A program made the position numbers and the translations under genes. Of a stretch of DNA of 64,000 bases, positions 52,924 through 60,717 are shown piece after piece. Positions within the stretch are counted from its first letter, which is position 1; the number at the start of each line of letters is the position of its first letter. Origin of the DNA: Burkholderia latens (GTDB lineage: Bacteria; Pseudomonadota; Gammaproteobacteria; Burkholderiales; Burkholderiaceae); assembly GCF_902499045.1 (NCBI RefSeq), contig NZ_CABVPL010000001.1, positions 234,379 through 298,378 of the forward strand, given 5' to 3'. The notes under the pieces are model-generated. The model did not search any database. It had not been told where the DNA came from and saw nothing but the letters and a program-made list of their open reading frames with translations.

Positions 52924-53819
52924 GGCGTACCTCCGTCCTGCCCGGCCAATACCGGACGACGTGTGCGAACGCGGGCGCATCGCGCGGCCTGCGCCCGGCA
53001 GTTGGAACGTAACGGAGCGTGCGACTGACGAACCGGCGATGGCCGGCCCGGGATGAAGCGCGCTAACCCGATGAATGCGAGCTAGCGGCGAAGGACATGC
53101 GTCTGCTGCTATCTCGCGATGGCTTGGCCGGCCTGGACCGGCATCGAACTGCAACTGGAGCATGTGTCCACGGAGGGACTCCCTTGATGAATTGGGGCGG
53201 ATTGTAGTCGCGACTTTTGCTGCGGCGCAAGCAAAAAAGTGTCGCCGGCCGGCACGTCGCGGCGGCGTCGCAGCGCGTCGCGGCCCACGCGGACGCGGCG
53301 TCCGGCGCCAGCCGGCGCGTTGCGGCAACTGTTGCTGAAACGCACCGCCGCACCGTGCGAGCGGGCGAGCTGAAAGGTTGTGACGCGTCATGTCGGGCGT
53401 GAATCTTTCAGCGTGCGAATGTGAAAAAAATATTCGACGGGCCGCCGTTCAAAGGGTTGACTTCCGTTTCGGCCGGTCCATAGAATCCCGCATCTTCACT
53501 CTTGGGGCCGCCGCCTTGGACGCCTGCAGTAGTCGATCTTCGAACGAAATTTCCGCCTGAGCGACCGACGTCCGCGCCTCATCGAAGCCGCCGTTTGTCG
53601 CCCAGGCAAACGGTGCGCGCAGCAGTATTCCGCAGTATTTCCCTACGTGCACCCTGATTCGCGCCGGTTAGCGTGATGCGCTTGCGCATGCGCGATCCGG
53701 TTTCGCCGCCGCTCGATACGCGGCCGCGTTCGCGCATGCGCGCCGCATGCATCCGAACGACGGCACGCGCGCCGGGCGGCGGCCAACCGTGTTCTCCGGA
53801 ACGCCGCACAGGAGCCGCC
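52924..53819. other. Long intergenic region
   Basis: About 900 bp with frames but no convincing long gene. Low-GC around 53400-53470. On the minus strand a 20-codon frame with GTG at 53171 and AGGGAG upstream encodes a Cys-rich peptide ('DTCSSCSSMPVQAGQAIAR'); evidence is too thin to call it. Inverted GCGCATGCGC motifs occur at 53684-53693 and 53732-53741. Confidence 0.4.
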
Positions 53820-53906
53820 ATGAACGACAGTGACAGTTGTCCCTTATGCCCGCTGAACCAACAGACCCATTCGAACCCGGGTCGCAGGGACACTCCGGCC
53901 GACTAG
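53820..53906 (+). CDS. Small ORF 1 upstream of Nramp-like gene (28 aa)
   Basis: ATG with AGGAG at good spacing. The peptide begins 'MNDSDSCPLCPLNQQTHSNP' and ends 'DTPAD'; it has an acidic N-terminus, a C-P-L-C pair and several prolines. No family is recognised. It could be a leader peptide or a small metal-related protein. It shares a similar AGGAGCC ribosome site with the next small ORF. Confidence 0.4.
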   Translation: MNDSDSCPLCPLNQQTHSNPGRRDTPAD

Positions 53907-53987
53907 CCTGACACGGCGTTCAGGCCCCGGACTGGCCCCGCGCCCATCACGCGGCCGGCGCGCATGCCCGCCGCCAGGAGCCAGACC

Positions 53988-54128
53988 ATGAAATTCGGCC
54001 TTCTGCTGTCGAACCTTCCTCACGTCACGGAATCGCGTCCGCACTACGACGCGATGCTGATGCTCGACGCCCGTCCGCGGGTGTTCTCCCGGTTGTTCAC
54101 GCGGCTTCTGAAACCGTTGCTCTGCTGA
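53988..54128 (+). CDS. Small ORF 2 upstream of Nramp-like gene (46 aa)
   Basis: ATG with CAGGAG nine bases upstream. The peptide begins 'MKFGLLLSNLPHVTESRPHY' and ends in a basic amphipathic stretch 'RVFSRLFTRLLKPLLC'. Codon use looks like a real gene. It lies 106 bp before the transporter start. Known manganese-homeostasis small proteins such as MntS are of similar size, but I see no reliable homology. Confidence 0.45.
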   Translation: MKFGLLLSNLPHVTESRPHYDAMLMLDARPRVFSRLFTRLLKPLLC

Positions 54129-54234
54129 ACTCGACACGCCGAGCGCGTCTCGGCATGCGCACGCCGGCCCGCCGCGCGCGCATGCCAAGACCACACGCTT
54201 GCCGGATAAAAGAACCAGCCGTACGGAATCCATC

Positions 54235-55881
54235 ATGTCTACGCCATCCAACGTCTCTCCACCGATCGCCGTCGAACGCAGCGCCGTGCTCGACGAAGCC
54301 CACCTGGGCGACATCCGCGGCGCGCTCGGCACCATCGCGCACCACGACACCGCCGCGCGCGGCACATGGTGGGCGCGCGTTCGCACGCTGCTCGCGATCA
54401 TCGGCCCCGGCCTCATCGTGATGGTCGGCGACAACGATGCCGGCGCGTTCGGCACTTATACGCAGGCCGGCCAGAACTACGGCACGACGCTGCTGTGGAC
54501 GCTGCTGCTGCTCGTGCCGGTGCTGTACGTGAACCAGGAAATGGTGCTGCGCCTCGGCGCGGTCACGGGCGTCGGCCATGCGCGGCTGATCTTCGAGCGC
54601 TTCGGCAAGTTCTGGGGCGCGTTCAGCGTGATCGATCTGTTCCTGCTCAACGCGTTGACGATCGTCACCGAGTTCATCGGTATCACGTTCGTGCTCGCTT
54701 TCTTCGGGCTCCCGAAGGTCGCGGGCGTGTGCGTCGCGGCCGCGCTGACGATGGCGGCGGTGAGTACCGGCGACTTCAGGCGTTTCGAGCGGTTCGCGAT
54801 CGTGCTGTGCGTGCTGAGCCTGCTGCTCGTGCCGGTGCTCGTGTCGATCCACCCGCCGGTGTCGCAGATGTCGCGCGACTTCTTCGTGCCGAACTGGCCC
54901 GCGCACGCGAAGCTTTCCGACGTGATGCTGCTCGTGATCGGCATCGTCGGCACGACGGTCGCGCCGTGGCAACTGTTCTTCCAGCAAAGCTACGTGATCG
55001 ACAAGCGCATCACGCCGCGCTTCATGAAGTACGAGAAGGTCGACCTGTGGATCGGCATCGCGTTCGTGCTGATCGGCGCGGTCGCGATGATCGGCTTCAG
55101 CGCCGCGCTGTTCGGCGGTCATCCGGAAGCCGGCAACTTCACCGACGCGGGCGGCGTGATCGCAGGCCTCGAGAAGTATGCCGGCCGCGCGAGCGCGACG
55201 CTGTTCGCGGTCGCGCTGCTCGACGCGTGCATCATCGGCGCGGCCGCCGTGTCGCTGTCGACCGCGTATGCGATCGGCGACGTGTTCAAGATCCGCCATT
55301 CGCTGCATCGCGGCGTGTCGGACGCGAAGGGCTTCTATCTCGTCTACTTCGGGATCGTCGCGGCCGCTGCCGCGCTCGTGCTGATTCCGGGCAGCCCGCT
55401 CGGCCTGCTGACCGAGGCGGTGCAGACGCTCGCCGGCGTGCTGCTGCCGAGCGCGACGGTGTTCCTGCTCGTGCTGTGCAACGACCGTCAGGTGCTCGGC
55501 CCGTGGGTCAATTCGACGAAGCTCAACGTGTTCACCGGCGCGGTGGTGTGGGTGCTCGTGCTGCTGTCGATCATCCTGACCGCGTCGGTCATGTATCCGG
55601 ACATCAGCGGCGAAGCGATCGTCGACGTGCTCGTTGGCGGCACGGTGCTCGCGATCGCCGGCTATCTCGCGACGGTGCTGATCCGCCGCAACAGGCGCGT
55701 CGTCGAGCCGGGCATCGATCGTTCGCTGCGCGACACGTGGCGCATGCCGCCGCTCGACTCGCTGGAGCCGCAGAAGATGACGGTTGCAACGCGCGTATGG
55801 ATGGCCGTGCTGCGCGGCTATCTGGTAATCGCGGTCGGCCTCGTGATCGTCAAGGTCGTGCAGATGACGCTGCTGAAGTAA
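54235..55881 (+). CDS. Nramp-family divalent-cation transporter, atypical (NRMT-like)
   Basis: The 548-residue protein has the Nramp LeuT-type layout: TM1 'GPGLIVMVGDNDAGAFGTYT' and TM6 'GIVGTTVAPWQLFFQQS', with a 50-residue N-terminal tail. In canonical Nramp proteins TM1 has Asp-Pro-Gly-Asn and TM6 Met-Pro-His. Here these align as Asp-Ala-Gly-Ala and Ala-Pro-Trp: the metal-binding Asn and Met and the pathway His are gone, the Asp kept. Loss of the Met is a feature of the Nramp-related magnesium transporters, so Mg2+ is a plausible substrate; this is inference. It is preceded by two small ORFs and followed by a terminator. Confidence 0.85.
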   Translation: MSTPSNVSPPIAVERSAVLDEAHLGDIRGALGTIAHHDTAARGTWWARVRTLLAIIGPGLIVMVGDNDAGAFGTYTQAGQNYGTTLLWTLLLLVPVLYVNQEMVLRLGAVTGVGHARLIFERFGKFWGAFSVIDLFLLNALTIVTEFIGITFVLAFFGLPKVAGVCVAAALTMAAVSTGDFRRFERFAIVLCVLSLLLVPVLVSIHPPVSQMSRDFFVPNWPAHAKLSDVMLLVIGIVGTTVAPWQLFFQQSYVIDKRITPRFMKYEKVDLWIGIAFVLIGAVAMIGFSAALFGGHPEAGNFTDAGGVIAGLEKYAGRASATLFAVALLDACIIGAAAVSLSTAYAIGDVFKIRHSLHRGVSDAKGFYLVYFGIVAAAAALVLIPGSPLGLLTEAVQTLAGVLLPSATVFLLVLCNDRQVLGPWVNSTKLNVFTGAVVWVLVLLSIILTASVMYPDISGEAIVDVLVGGTVLAIAGYLATVLIRRNRRVVEPGIDRSLRDTWRMPPLDSLEPQKMTVATRVWMAVLRGYLVIAVGLVIVKVVQMTLLK

Positions 55882-55935
55882 CGTCGCGCATTTCAACGAA
55901 GCGGCGCCCGCCGGGCGCCGCGCCGCTACCGCTAC

Positions 55936-55968
55936 GAGCCGGCCCGTCGAGGCCGGCTCTTGCGTTTT
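55936..55968 (+). terminator. Terminator after Nramp-like gene
   Basis: GAGCCGGCC (55936-55944) pairs with GGCCGGCTC (55951-55959) and is followed by TTGCGTTTT. Confidence 0.75.
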
Positions 55969-55987
55969 ACGGGCCGCGGCTGCGCGT

Positions 55988-56896
55988 TCAGATCAGCTCG
56001 AGCTTCGACGTCAGGTACGTGAGCTGAATCCGGTTCGCGACGCCGAAGCGCTTGCGCAGCTTGCGCAGGTGATAGTCGACATTGTGCGCGCTCGTATCGA
56101 GGCGGCGGCCGATCTCCTTGTCCGACGCGCCTTCCGCGATGCCGAGCAGCAGCTCCTGCTCGAACGGCGTGAGCCCGTTGACCGCACGCTCGCGCGACGT
56201 CGCGATCAACTGCGGCGACGCGAACTTGTGCACCGACAGACCGATCGACAGCGCCTGCTCGATCGTCGCCGGCGTGATCCACTCGCGCGTGCGGCGCGGC
56301 GCGGTGAAGCTCATGAACGCATGCAGCCTCGTGCCCGGCACGGCCATCGAATACATGATCCCGCTGCACATGCCGTCGTCCTGCATCGTCTGCAGGAATC
56401 CGTCGAGCGCGGCCGGCGTCACGTACGGCGCATCGTCGCGCTCGCGGTGTTCGCGGCGCAGCTGTTGCAGATCCCACACGATCGGCATGTTGCATACGCG
56501 CGCGCCGAGCGTGCGCGGATCGATGTCGTGATGGTTGTGGCGAACGTAGTCGCCGCGGTAGGTGGCGGGCGTGAACGCTTCGTGCAGGTAGAGGCTCTCG
56601 ACGCGCTCGCGCGAGAATTCGAGCGCGAAGTACGCGAACGTCGAAAAGCCCGTCAGATGCAGCAGGCTCGCGACGATCCGGTTGCGCTCGGCGGTGCTCT
56701 GCGCGTGCGCGAGCGTGTCGGCGACGCCGAGCTTGGGCGCATGCGGCTGCGCGATGTCGCCGCGCTTGACGTCGTCGCACCAGACGACCTGGACCGGGCG
56801 CGTTCTCGACGAGTCGGCGCAGCCGGCCGCGCGCTGCGACGGACGGGACAACATGGTTGGGGCGACCGCTTCTTCATGCAATGCAATATCGGACAT
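55988..56896 (-). CDS. LuxR-family regulator with autoinducer-binding-like domain
   Basis: From the ATG at 56896 the 302-residue product has an N-terminal domain of the autoinducer-binding type ('LTGFSTFAYFALEFSRERVE', 'FTPATYRGDYVRHNHHDIDP') and a C-terminal LuxR helix-turn-helix ('GLTPFEQELLLGIAEGASDK', 'RRLDTSAHNVDYHLRKL'). No luxI-type synthase is in the window, so it is a LuxR solo or senses something else. It is divergent from a second LuxR-type gene and close to type III secretion genes. An upstream GTG/ATG extension to 56974 is possible. Confidence 0.85.
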   Translation of the reverse strand: MSDIALHEEAVAPTMLSRPSQRAAGCADSSRTRPVQVVWCDDVKRGDIAQPHAPKLGVADTLAHAQSTAERNRIVASLLHLTGFSTFAYFALEFSRERVESLYLHEAFTPATYRGDYVRHNHHDIDPRTLGARVCNMPIVWDLQQLRREHRERDDAPYVTPAALDGFLQTMQDDGMCSGIMYSMAVPGTRLHAFMSFTAPRRTREWITPATIEQALSIGLSVHKFASPQLIATSRERAVNGLTPFEQELLLGIAEGASDKEIGRRLDTSAHNVDYHLRKLRKRFGVANRIQLTYLTSKLELI

Positions 56897-56990
56897 GAGC
56901 CATCCCTCGGAATCGACGCGCAGCGCGACGGCAGCCGTGTCGTGCACGGCGCCCGCAACGGTGCGATCGAGCATCGTTATGATATGCGCC

Positions 56991-57010
56991 GATCGTCATC
57001 CTGACGAAAC
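56991..57010. promoter_or_regulatory. Shared motif site 1 (LuxR divergent region)
   Basis: GATCGTCAT then CCTG then ACGAAAC. The same two blocks occur upstream of sctV at 58099-58115. A related ATCGTTAT lies at 56973. An AT-rich patch (57030-57130) completes this 278-bp control region. Confidence 0.4.
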
Positions 57011-57174
57011 GCGGGGGCATTGTACAAAAATGCCCGTGTGCGCGTAATATGCCGTAATACTAATCGCGGCGAAAGGTTCGTGCTCGCGATCAAATATAGA
57101 CAACCAGAAAATCATAAAGAAAAGACCAGGTCGTGACGGGGCGAGTTCACATATTGGGAAGGGGTGGGCTGCTC

Positions 57175-58008
57175 ATGACATATGCTGACGACGCACCACG
57201 CGTCGAATGGTTCTCGCAAGCGGATATCGCGGCCACTGCCGCTTATTCGAAAGAAATACACGCGGTCGAACGCGACGTTTTTACCGGTATCCAATTCGCG
57301 CCCGGTAAATCCGACCTTGCTCCCGTCGATTTCGCGCAATGCCACGCGCGATTGCGGCAAATCGGTTTCAGCACGCTCGGTTATGGCGCATACGAGATGA
57401 TCGGGCGGCGCATCCTGTGCGCGCATCTGCTGCGCGACCTCGCGCCCGCGACGTTCATGCAGCCGTATATCGAGGGCATGCTCTACGAGAGCGACCCGCG
57501 CTTCGCGCAGGTGCGTCAGAGCGGCTTTCCGGTTGCGTGGCGGCTGGACGAGATCGAGGGCGTCGCGCACGGCAGCGGCGATCGCAAGGTGCTCGCGCTG
57601 GCCGGACACTTGCGTGCGCACGCAATGAACAGCGGCGTGATCTTCAGCCTGTCGGCGCCGCGGCTCGATCTGCGTGTCGCGGTGAACCTGACGTCGGAAG
57701 CGCACGGCACCGACTGGATCGACGATCGCGTGATCGGCGGCGCGCTGTCGGTGAGCCTCGCCGTGCATCGCGTCGCGCTGCCGTTTCTCGAGGCGCGCAT
57801 TGCGCGCATGCGCGGCTTCATGCTCGGCGACGAGCAGCAGCAGGTGCTCGAGCGGCTCGTGCACGGCCTGTCCGACCAGGAGATCGCGAGCGCGCTGCGC
57901 ACGTCGCTGCACAAGGTCGGACACCATATCCGTTCGCTCGAAAAACTCTTCAACGTCCGCAACCGCGCGCAACTCGCGTATCTCGCCGCGCGCCGTCTGG
58001 AGTCCTGA
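57175..58008 (+). CDS. LuxR-family regulator upstream of type III secretion genes
   Basis: The 277-residue protein starts 'MTYADDAPRVEWFSQADIAA' after AAGGGG; GTG 57133 is an alternative. It has an autoinducer-binding-like domain ('HARLRQIGFSTLGYGAYEMI', 'TFMQPYIEGMLYESDPRFAQ') and a LuxR helix-turn-helix ('RLVHGLSDQEIASALRTSLH', 'VGHHIRSLEKLFNVRNRAQL'). It is divergent from the other LuxR gene and reads toward sctV, 238 bp on. A role in controlling the secretion operon is likely from position only. Confidence 0.85.
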   Translation: MTYADDAPRVEWFSQADIAATAAYSKEIHAVERDVFTGIQFAPGKSDLAPVDFAQCHARLRQIGFSTLGYGAYEMIGRRILCAHLLRDLAPATFMQPYIEGMLYESDPRFAQVRQSGFPVAWRLDEIEGVAHGSGDRKVLALAGHLRAHAMNSGVIFSLSAPRLDLRVAVNLTSEAHGTDWIDDRVIGGALSVSLAVHRVALPFLEARIARMRGFMLGDEQQQVLERLVHGLSDQEIASALRTSLHKVGHHIRSLEKLFNVRNRAQLAYLAARRLES

Positions 58009-58082
58009 TTCCGGCCGCCCGCGCGGCCGCCGCCGCGCGATGGAAGCGGTTCCGGCCGAGGGTGCGCGCAGGCGCCGCCGGG

Positions 58083-58113
58083 TTTCGTAGTCCCATCCGA
58101 TCGTCATACGAAA
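58083..58113. promoter_or_regulatory. Candidate operator upstream of sctV
   Basis: Perfect 7-bp inverted arms TTTCGTA (58083-58089) and TACGAAA (58107-58113) with 17 bp between. The right half includes GATCGTCAT (58099-58107), shared with the LuxR divergent region. Confidence 0.45.
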
Positions 58114-58246
58114 ACCGCCGCGGCGCTACGAGGTGCGTCCGTTCTTGCGCGGTTTCGCGTCGCTAAACTCGTCGCATTCAACGGTCCGCGCGACGCGGGG
58201 CACGATCGCCCGCGTCCGCCGGCGACAACGACAGGACGACGGCACG

Positions 58247-60442
58247 ATGGCTGAACCGAAGGCGCTTCCCCGCGACTGGCAGCGGATTTTTTCCGCTGGC
58301 CGCAGCGTGTCCGGGCGGCGTCTCGGGGCGTCGCCGCGCGCGGATCTGTTCCTCGCCGCGTTCATCGTGTCGGTGGTCGCGCTGTTCATCCTGCCGCTGC
58401 CGCAGGCCGCGCTCGACGGCATGATCTCGCTGAACCTCGCCGCGAGCGTCGTGCTGCTGACGGTGTCGACCTACGTGCCGTCGGCGGTCAGTTTCTCGTC
58501 GTTTCCGGCGTTGCTGCTGTTCACCACGCTGTTCCGGCTCGCGCTGAACATCGCGTCGTGCAAGCTGATCCTGCTGCACGCGAACGCGGGCCACGTGATC
58601 GACGCATTCGGGCGGCTCGTGGTGGGCAACAACGTCGTGGTGGGCGGCGTGGTATTCCTCGTGATCGCCGTCGTGCAGTTCATCGTGATCGCGAAAGGGT
58701 CGGAGCGGGTCGCCGAAGTCGGCGCGCGCTTCTCGCTCGACGCGATGCCCGGCAAGCAGATGAGTATCGACGCGGACCTGCGCGCGGGCATCATCAGCGC
58801 CGACGAAGCGCGCGAGCGCCGCGAGAAGCTCGAGCAGGAATCGCAGATGCACGGCGCGATGGACGGCGCGATGAAGTTCGTGAAGGGCGACGCGATCGCC
58901 GGGCTCGTGATCGCGTTCATCAACATCGTCGCGGGGATCGCGGTCGGCACGCTGATGCACGGGATGGATATCGGCGACGCGCTGCAGCGCTACGCGATCC
59001 TGACCGTCGGCGACGGGATGGCGTCGCAGATTCCGTCGCTGCTGGTATCGATCGCGGCCGGTATCGTGACGACGCGCGTCGCGACGCGCGACACGCGGCA
59101 GCGCCAGCTCGGCGAACAGCTGGGCGAGCAGCTCGGCGCGCATCCGCGCGCGCTGCTGATCGCGGCGCTGGTGCTGGCCGGCTTCCTCGTCGTGCCCGGT
59201 TTTCCGAAGTGGTCGTTCGCGCTGATCGCGCTCGGCCTCGGCGCGTTCGCGTTCACGCAGCTCAAGCGCAAGACGACCGCGCCGAGCTTCAACCTGATTC
59301 ATATCGCGGGCCGCGTCGGCGCGACCGACGACGGGCAGCCCGCGAAGGTGTCGCATGCGGCTGGCGTCACGTCGCTGATCGCGGTGTCGCTGTCGGACGA
59401 CCTGCGCACGACGCTGAACCTCGCACAGCTGCAAAGCGCGCTGTCGAGCGCGAAGGCGCGCGTCGACGCGGACATCGGCACGGTGTTTCCGCGCATCACG
59501 CTGAACGACGACGAAGGCGCGCCGGCCGGCACGTACCGGATCTATCTGCAGGACGTGCTCGCCGCGCACGGCGCGCTGAAGCCGGGCTGGCTGCTGTGGG
59601 ACGGCGCCGCGCCGCTGCCGGAGCGCGCGGAGCGCCAGCCGGCCGAAGCGTTCGGGCCGTTCGCGACCGCGTTGTGGATCAAGCCCGACGGCCCGGCGCC
59701 CGAGGGCAAGTGGCTGACGAGCGAAGGTGCGCTCGCCGCGCACGTCGAGCAGATCGTGCGTCAGCACGCCGACGAGCTGATCGGCATCCAGGAGACGCAG
59801 GCGCTCGTGCATCTGGTGCGCCGCGAGCATCCGGAACTGGTCGGCGAACTGACGCGGCTCGTGCCGCTGCAGCGCGTGACCGAGGTGCTGCGCCGGCTGC
59901 TCGCCGAGCAGGTGCCGATCCGCAACCTGCGCGTGATTTTCGAGAGCCTGATCACATGGGCGCCGAACGAGCCTGACGACGTGATCGCGCTGGTCGAGCT
60001 GGTGCGCGTCGATCTGCGGCGCATGATCACCGATCGCCATGCGGGCGCGGCGCGGCAACTGCGCGTCGTGCTGTTCGAGCAGAACCTGCAGGAGCGGATC
60101 GAGAACGCGGTGATGCGCACGAAGCAGGGCAATTTTCTCGCGCTGTCGAGCGCGATCAAGCAGGACATCGGCGAGCAGGTGCGCGCGATCGTGCAGGCGG
60201 CGGGTGCCGGCGGCCACGGCAATGCGCAAGGCACGCCGCGGCTCGCGGTGATGGTCGCGCTCGGCGCGCGCCGCTACGTGAAGACGATCCTGCAGCCGGT
60301 GCTGCCCGATCTCGCGGTGCTGTCGTATCAGGAAGTCGAGGAGGACGTGCAGCTGCATACGATCGGCTGGGTGAAGAACCCGCCGGACGACGGCACGCTC
60401 GGCGCGGGCGCCGGCGTGCGCACGCCGGGAGTCGTGCAATGA
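58247..60442 (+). CDS. sctV: Type III secretion export apparatus protein SctV
   Basis: The 731-residue protein is a FHIPEP/FlhA-family export gate: eight N-terminal spans ending about residue 340, the family signature 'RFSLDAMPGKQMSIDADLRA' in the loop between spans 4 and 5, and a large cytoplasmic domain ('RITLNDDEGAPAGTYRI', 'VPLQRVTEVLRRLLAEQVPI'). SctV forms a nonameric ring under the membrane that receives chaperone-bound substrates. Length suits non-flagellar homologues. The stop overlaps the start of sctS by four bases. The ATG at 58247 follows AGGACG. Confidence 0.95.
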   Translation: MAEPKALPRDWQRIFSAGRSVSGRRLGASPRADLFLAAFIVSVVALFILPLPQAALDGMISLNLAASVVLLTVSTYVPSAVSFSSFPALLLFTTLFRLALNIASCKLILLHANAGHVIDAFGRLVVGNNVVVGGVVFLVIAVVQFIVIAKGSERVAEVGARFSLDAMPGKQMSIDADLRAGIISADEARERREKLEQESQMHGAMDGAMKFVKGDAIAGLVIAFINIVAGIAVGTLMHGMDIGDALQRYAILTVGDGMASQIPSLLVSIAAGIVTTRVATRDTRQRQLGEQLGEQLGAHPRALLIAALVLAGFLVVPGFPKWSFALIALGLGAFAFTQLKRKTTAPSFNLIHIAGRVGATDDGQPAKVSHAAGVTSLIAVSLSDDLRTTLNLAQLQSALSSAKARVDADIGTVFPRITLNDDEGAPAGTYRIYLQDVLAAHGALKPGWLLWDGAAPLPERAERQPAEAFGPFATALWIKPDGPAPEGKWLTSEGALAAHVEQIVRQHADELIGIQETQALVHLVRREHPELVGELTRLVPLQRVTEVLRRLLAEQVPIRNLRVIFESLITWAPNEPDDVIALVELVRVDLRRMITDRHAGAARQLRVVLFEQNLQERIENAVMRTKQGNFLALSSAIKQDIGEQVRAIVQAAGAGGHGNAQGTPRLAVMVALGARRYVKTILQPVLPDLAVLSYQEVEEDVQLHTIGWVKNPPDDGTLGAGAGVRTPGVVQ

Positions 60443-60717
60443 CGAGCTCGACGATCCTCGACCTGACGCGCCAGGCGCTGATGCTGGTGCTGCTGCTGTC
60501 GCTGCCGATCGTGCTGATCGCGACCGTCACCGGCCTCGTCGTCGCGATCCTGCAGGCGGTCACGCAGGTGCAGGACGCCAACATCGGCATCGCGGTGCGG
60601 CTGATCGCCGTGATGGTCGCGCTCGTGCTGCTGTCCGGCTGGCTCGGCAGCGAGGTGCTGCGCTTCGCGCAGCAGGCGCTGGAACGCATGTTCGTTTCTT
60701 CCACAGGAGTCCTTTGA
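60439..60717 (+). CDS. sctS: Type III secretion export apparatus protein SctS
   Basis: The 92-residue protein has the two-span FliQ/SctS pattern: 'LTRQALMLVLLLSLPIVLIA', 'GLVVAILQAVTQVQDANIG' and 'VALVLLSGWLGSEVLRFA'. It forms part of the helical SctR-SctS-SctT core complex of the export gate. It overlaps sctV by ATGA, and its stop overlaps the sctC start by one base. Confidence 0.95.
   Translation: MTSSTILDLTRQALMLVLLLSLPIVLIATVTGLVVAILQAVTQVQDANIGIAVRLIAVMVALVLLSGWLGSEVLRFAQQALERMFVSSTGVL

Noticed and set aside
53109-53171. 20-codon minus-strand Cys-rich peptide frame with GTG start
   Set aside because: A ribosome-like AGGGAG is present, but length and lack of context are too weak to call a gene.
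53685-53906. yybP-ykoY or M-box riboswitch ahead of the Nramp-like gene
   Set aside because: The conserved cores of these riboswitches are not visible; the GCGCATGCGC repeats do not match them.
54097-55896. 599-codon minus-strand frame
   Set aside because: Antisense to the Nramp-like gene; His/Arg/Asp-rich without domains.
56975-57174. HrpB-type hrpII box (TTCG-N16-TTCG) ahead of the secretion locus
   Set aside because: I looked for two TTCG blocks at this spacing and found none in the region.
58178-60439. 753-codon minus-strand frame
   Set aside because: Antisense to sctV; no domain content.
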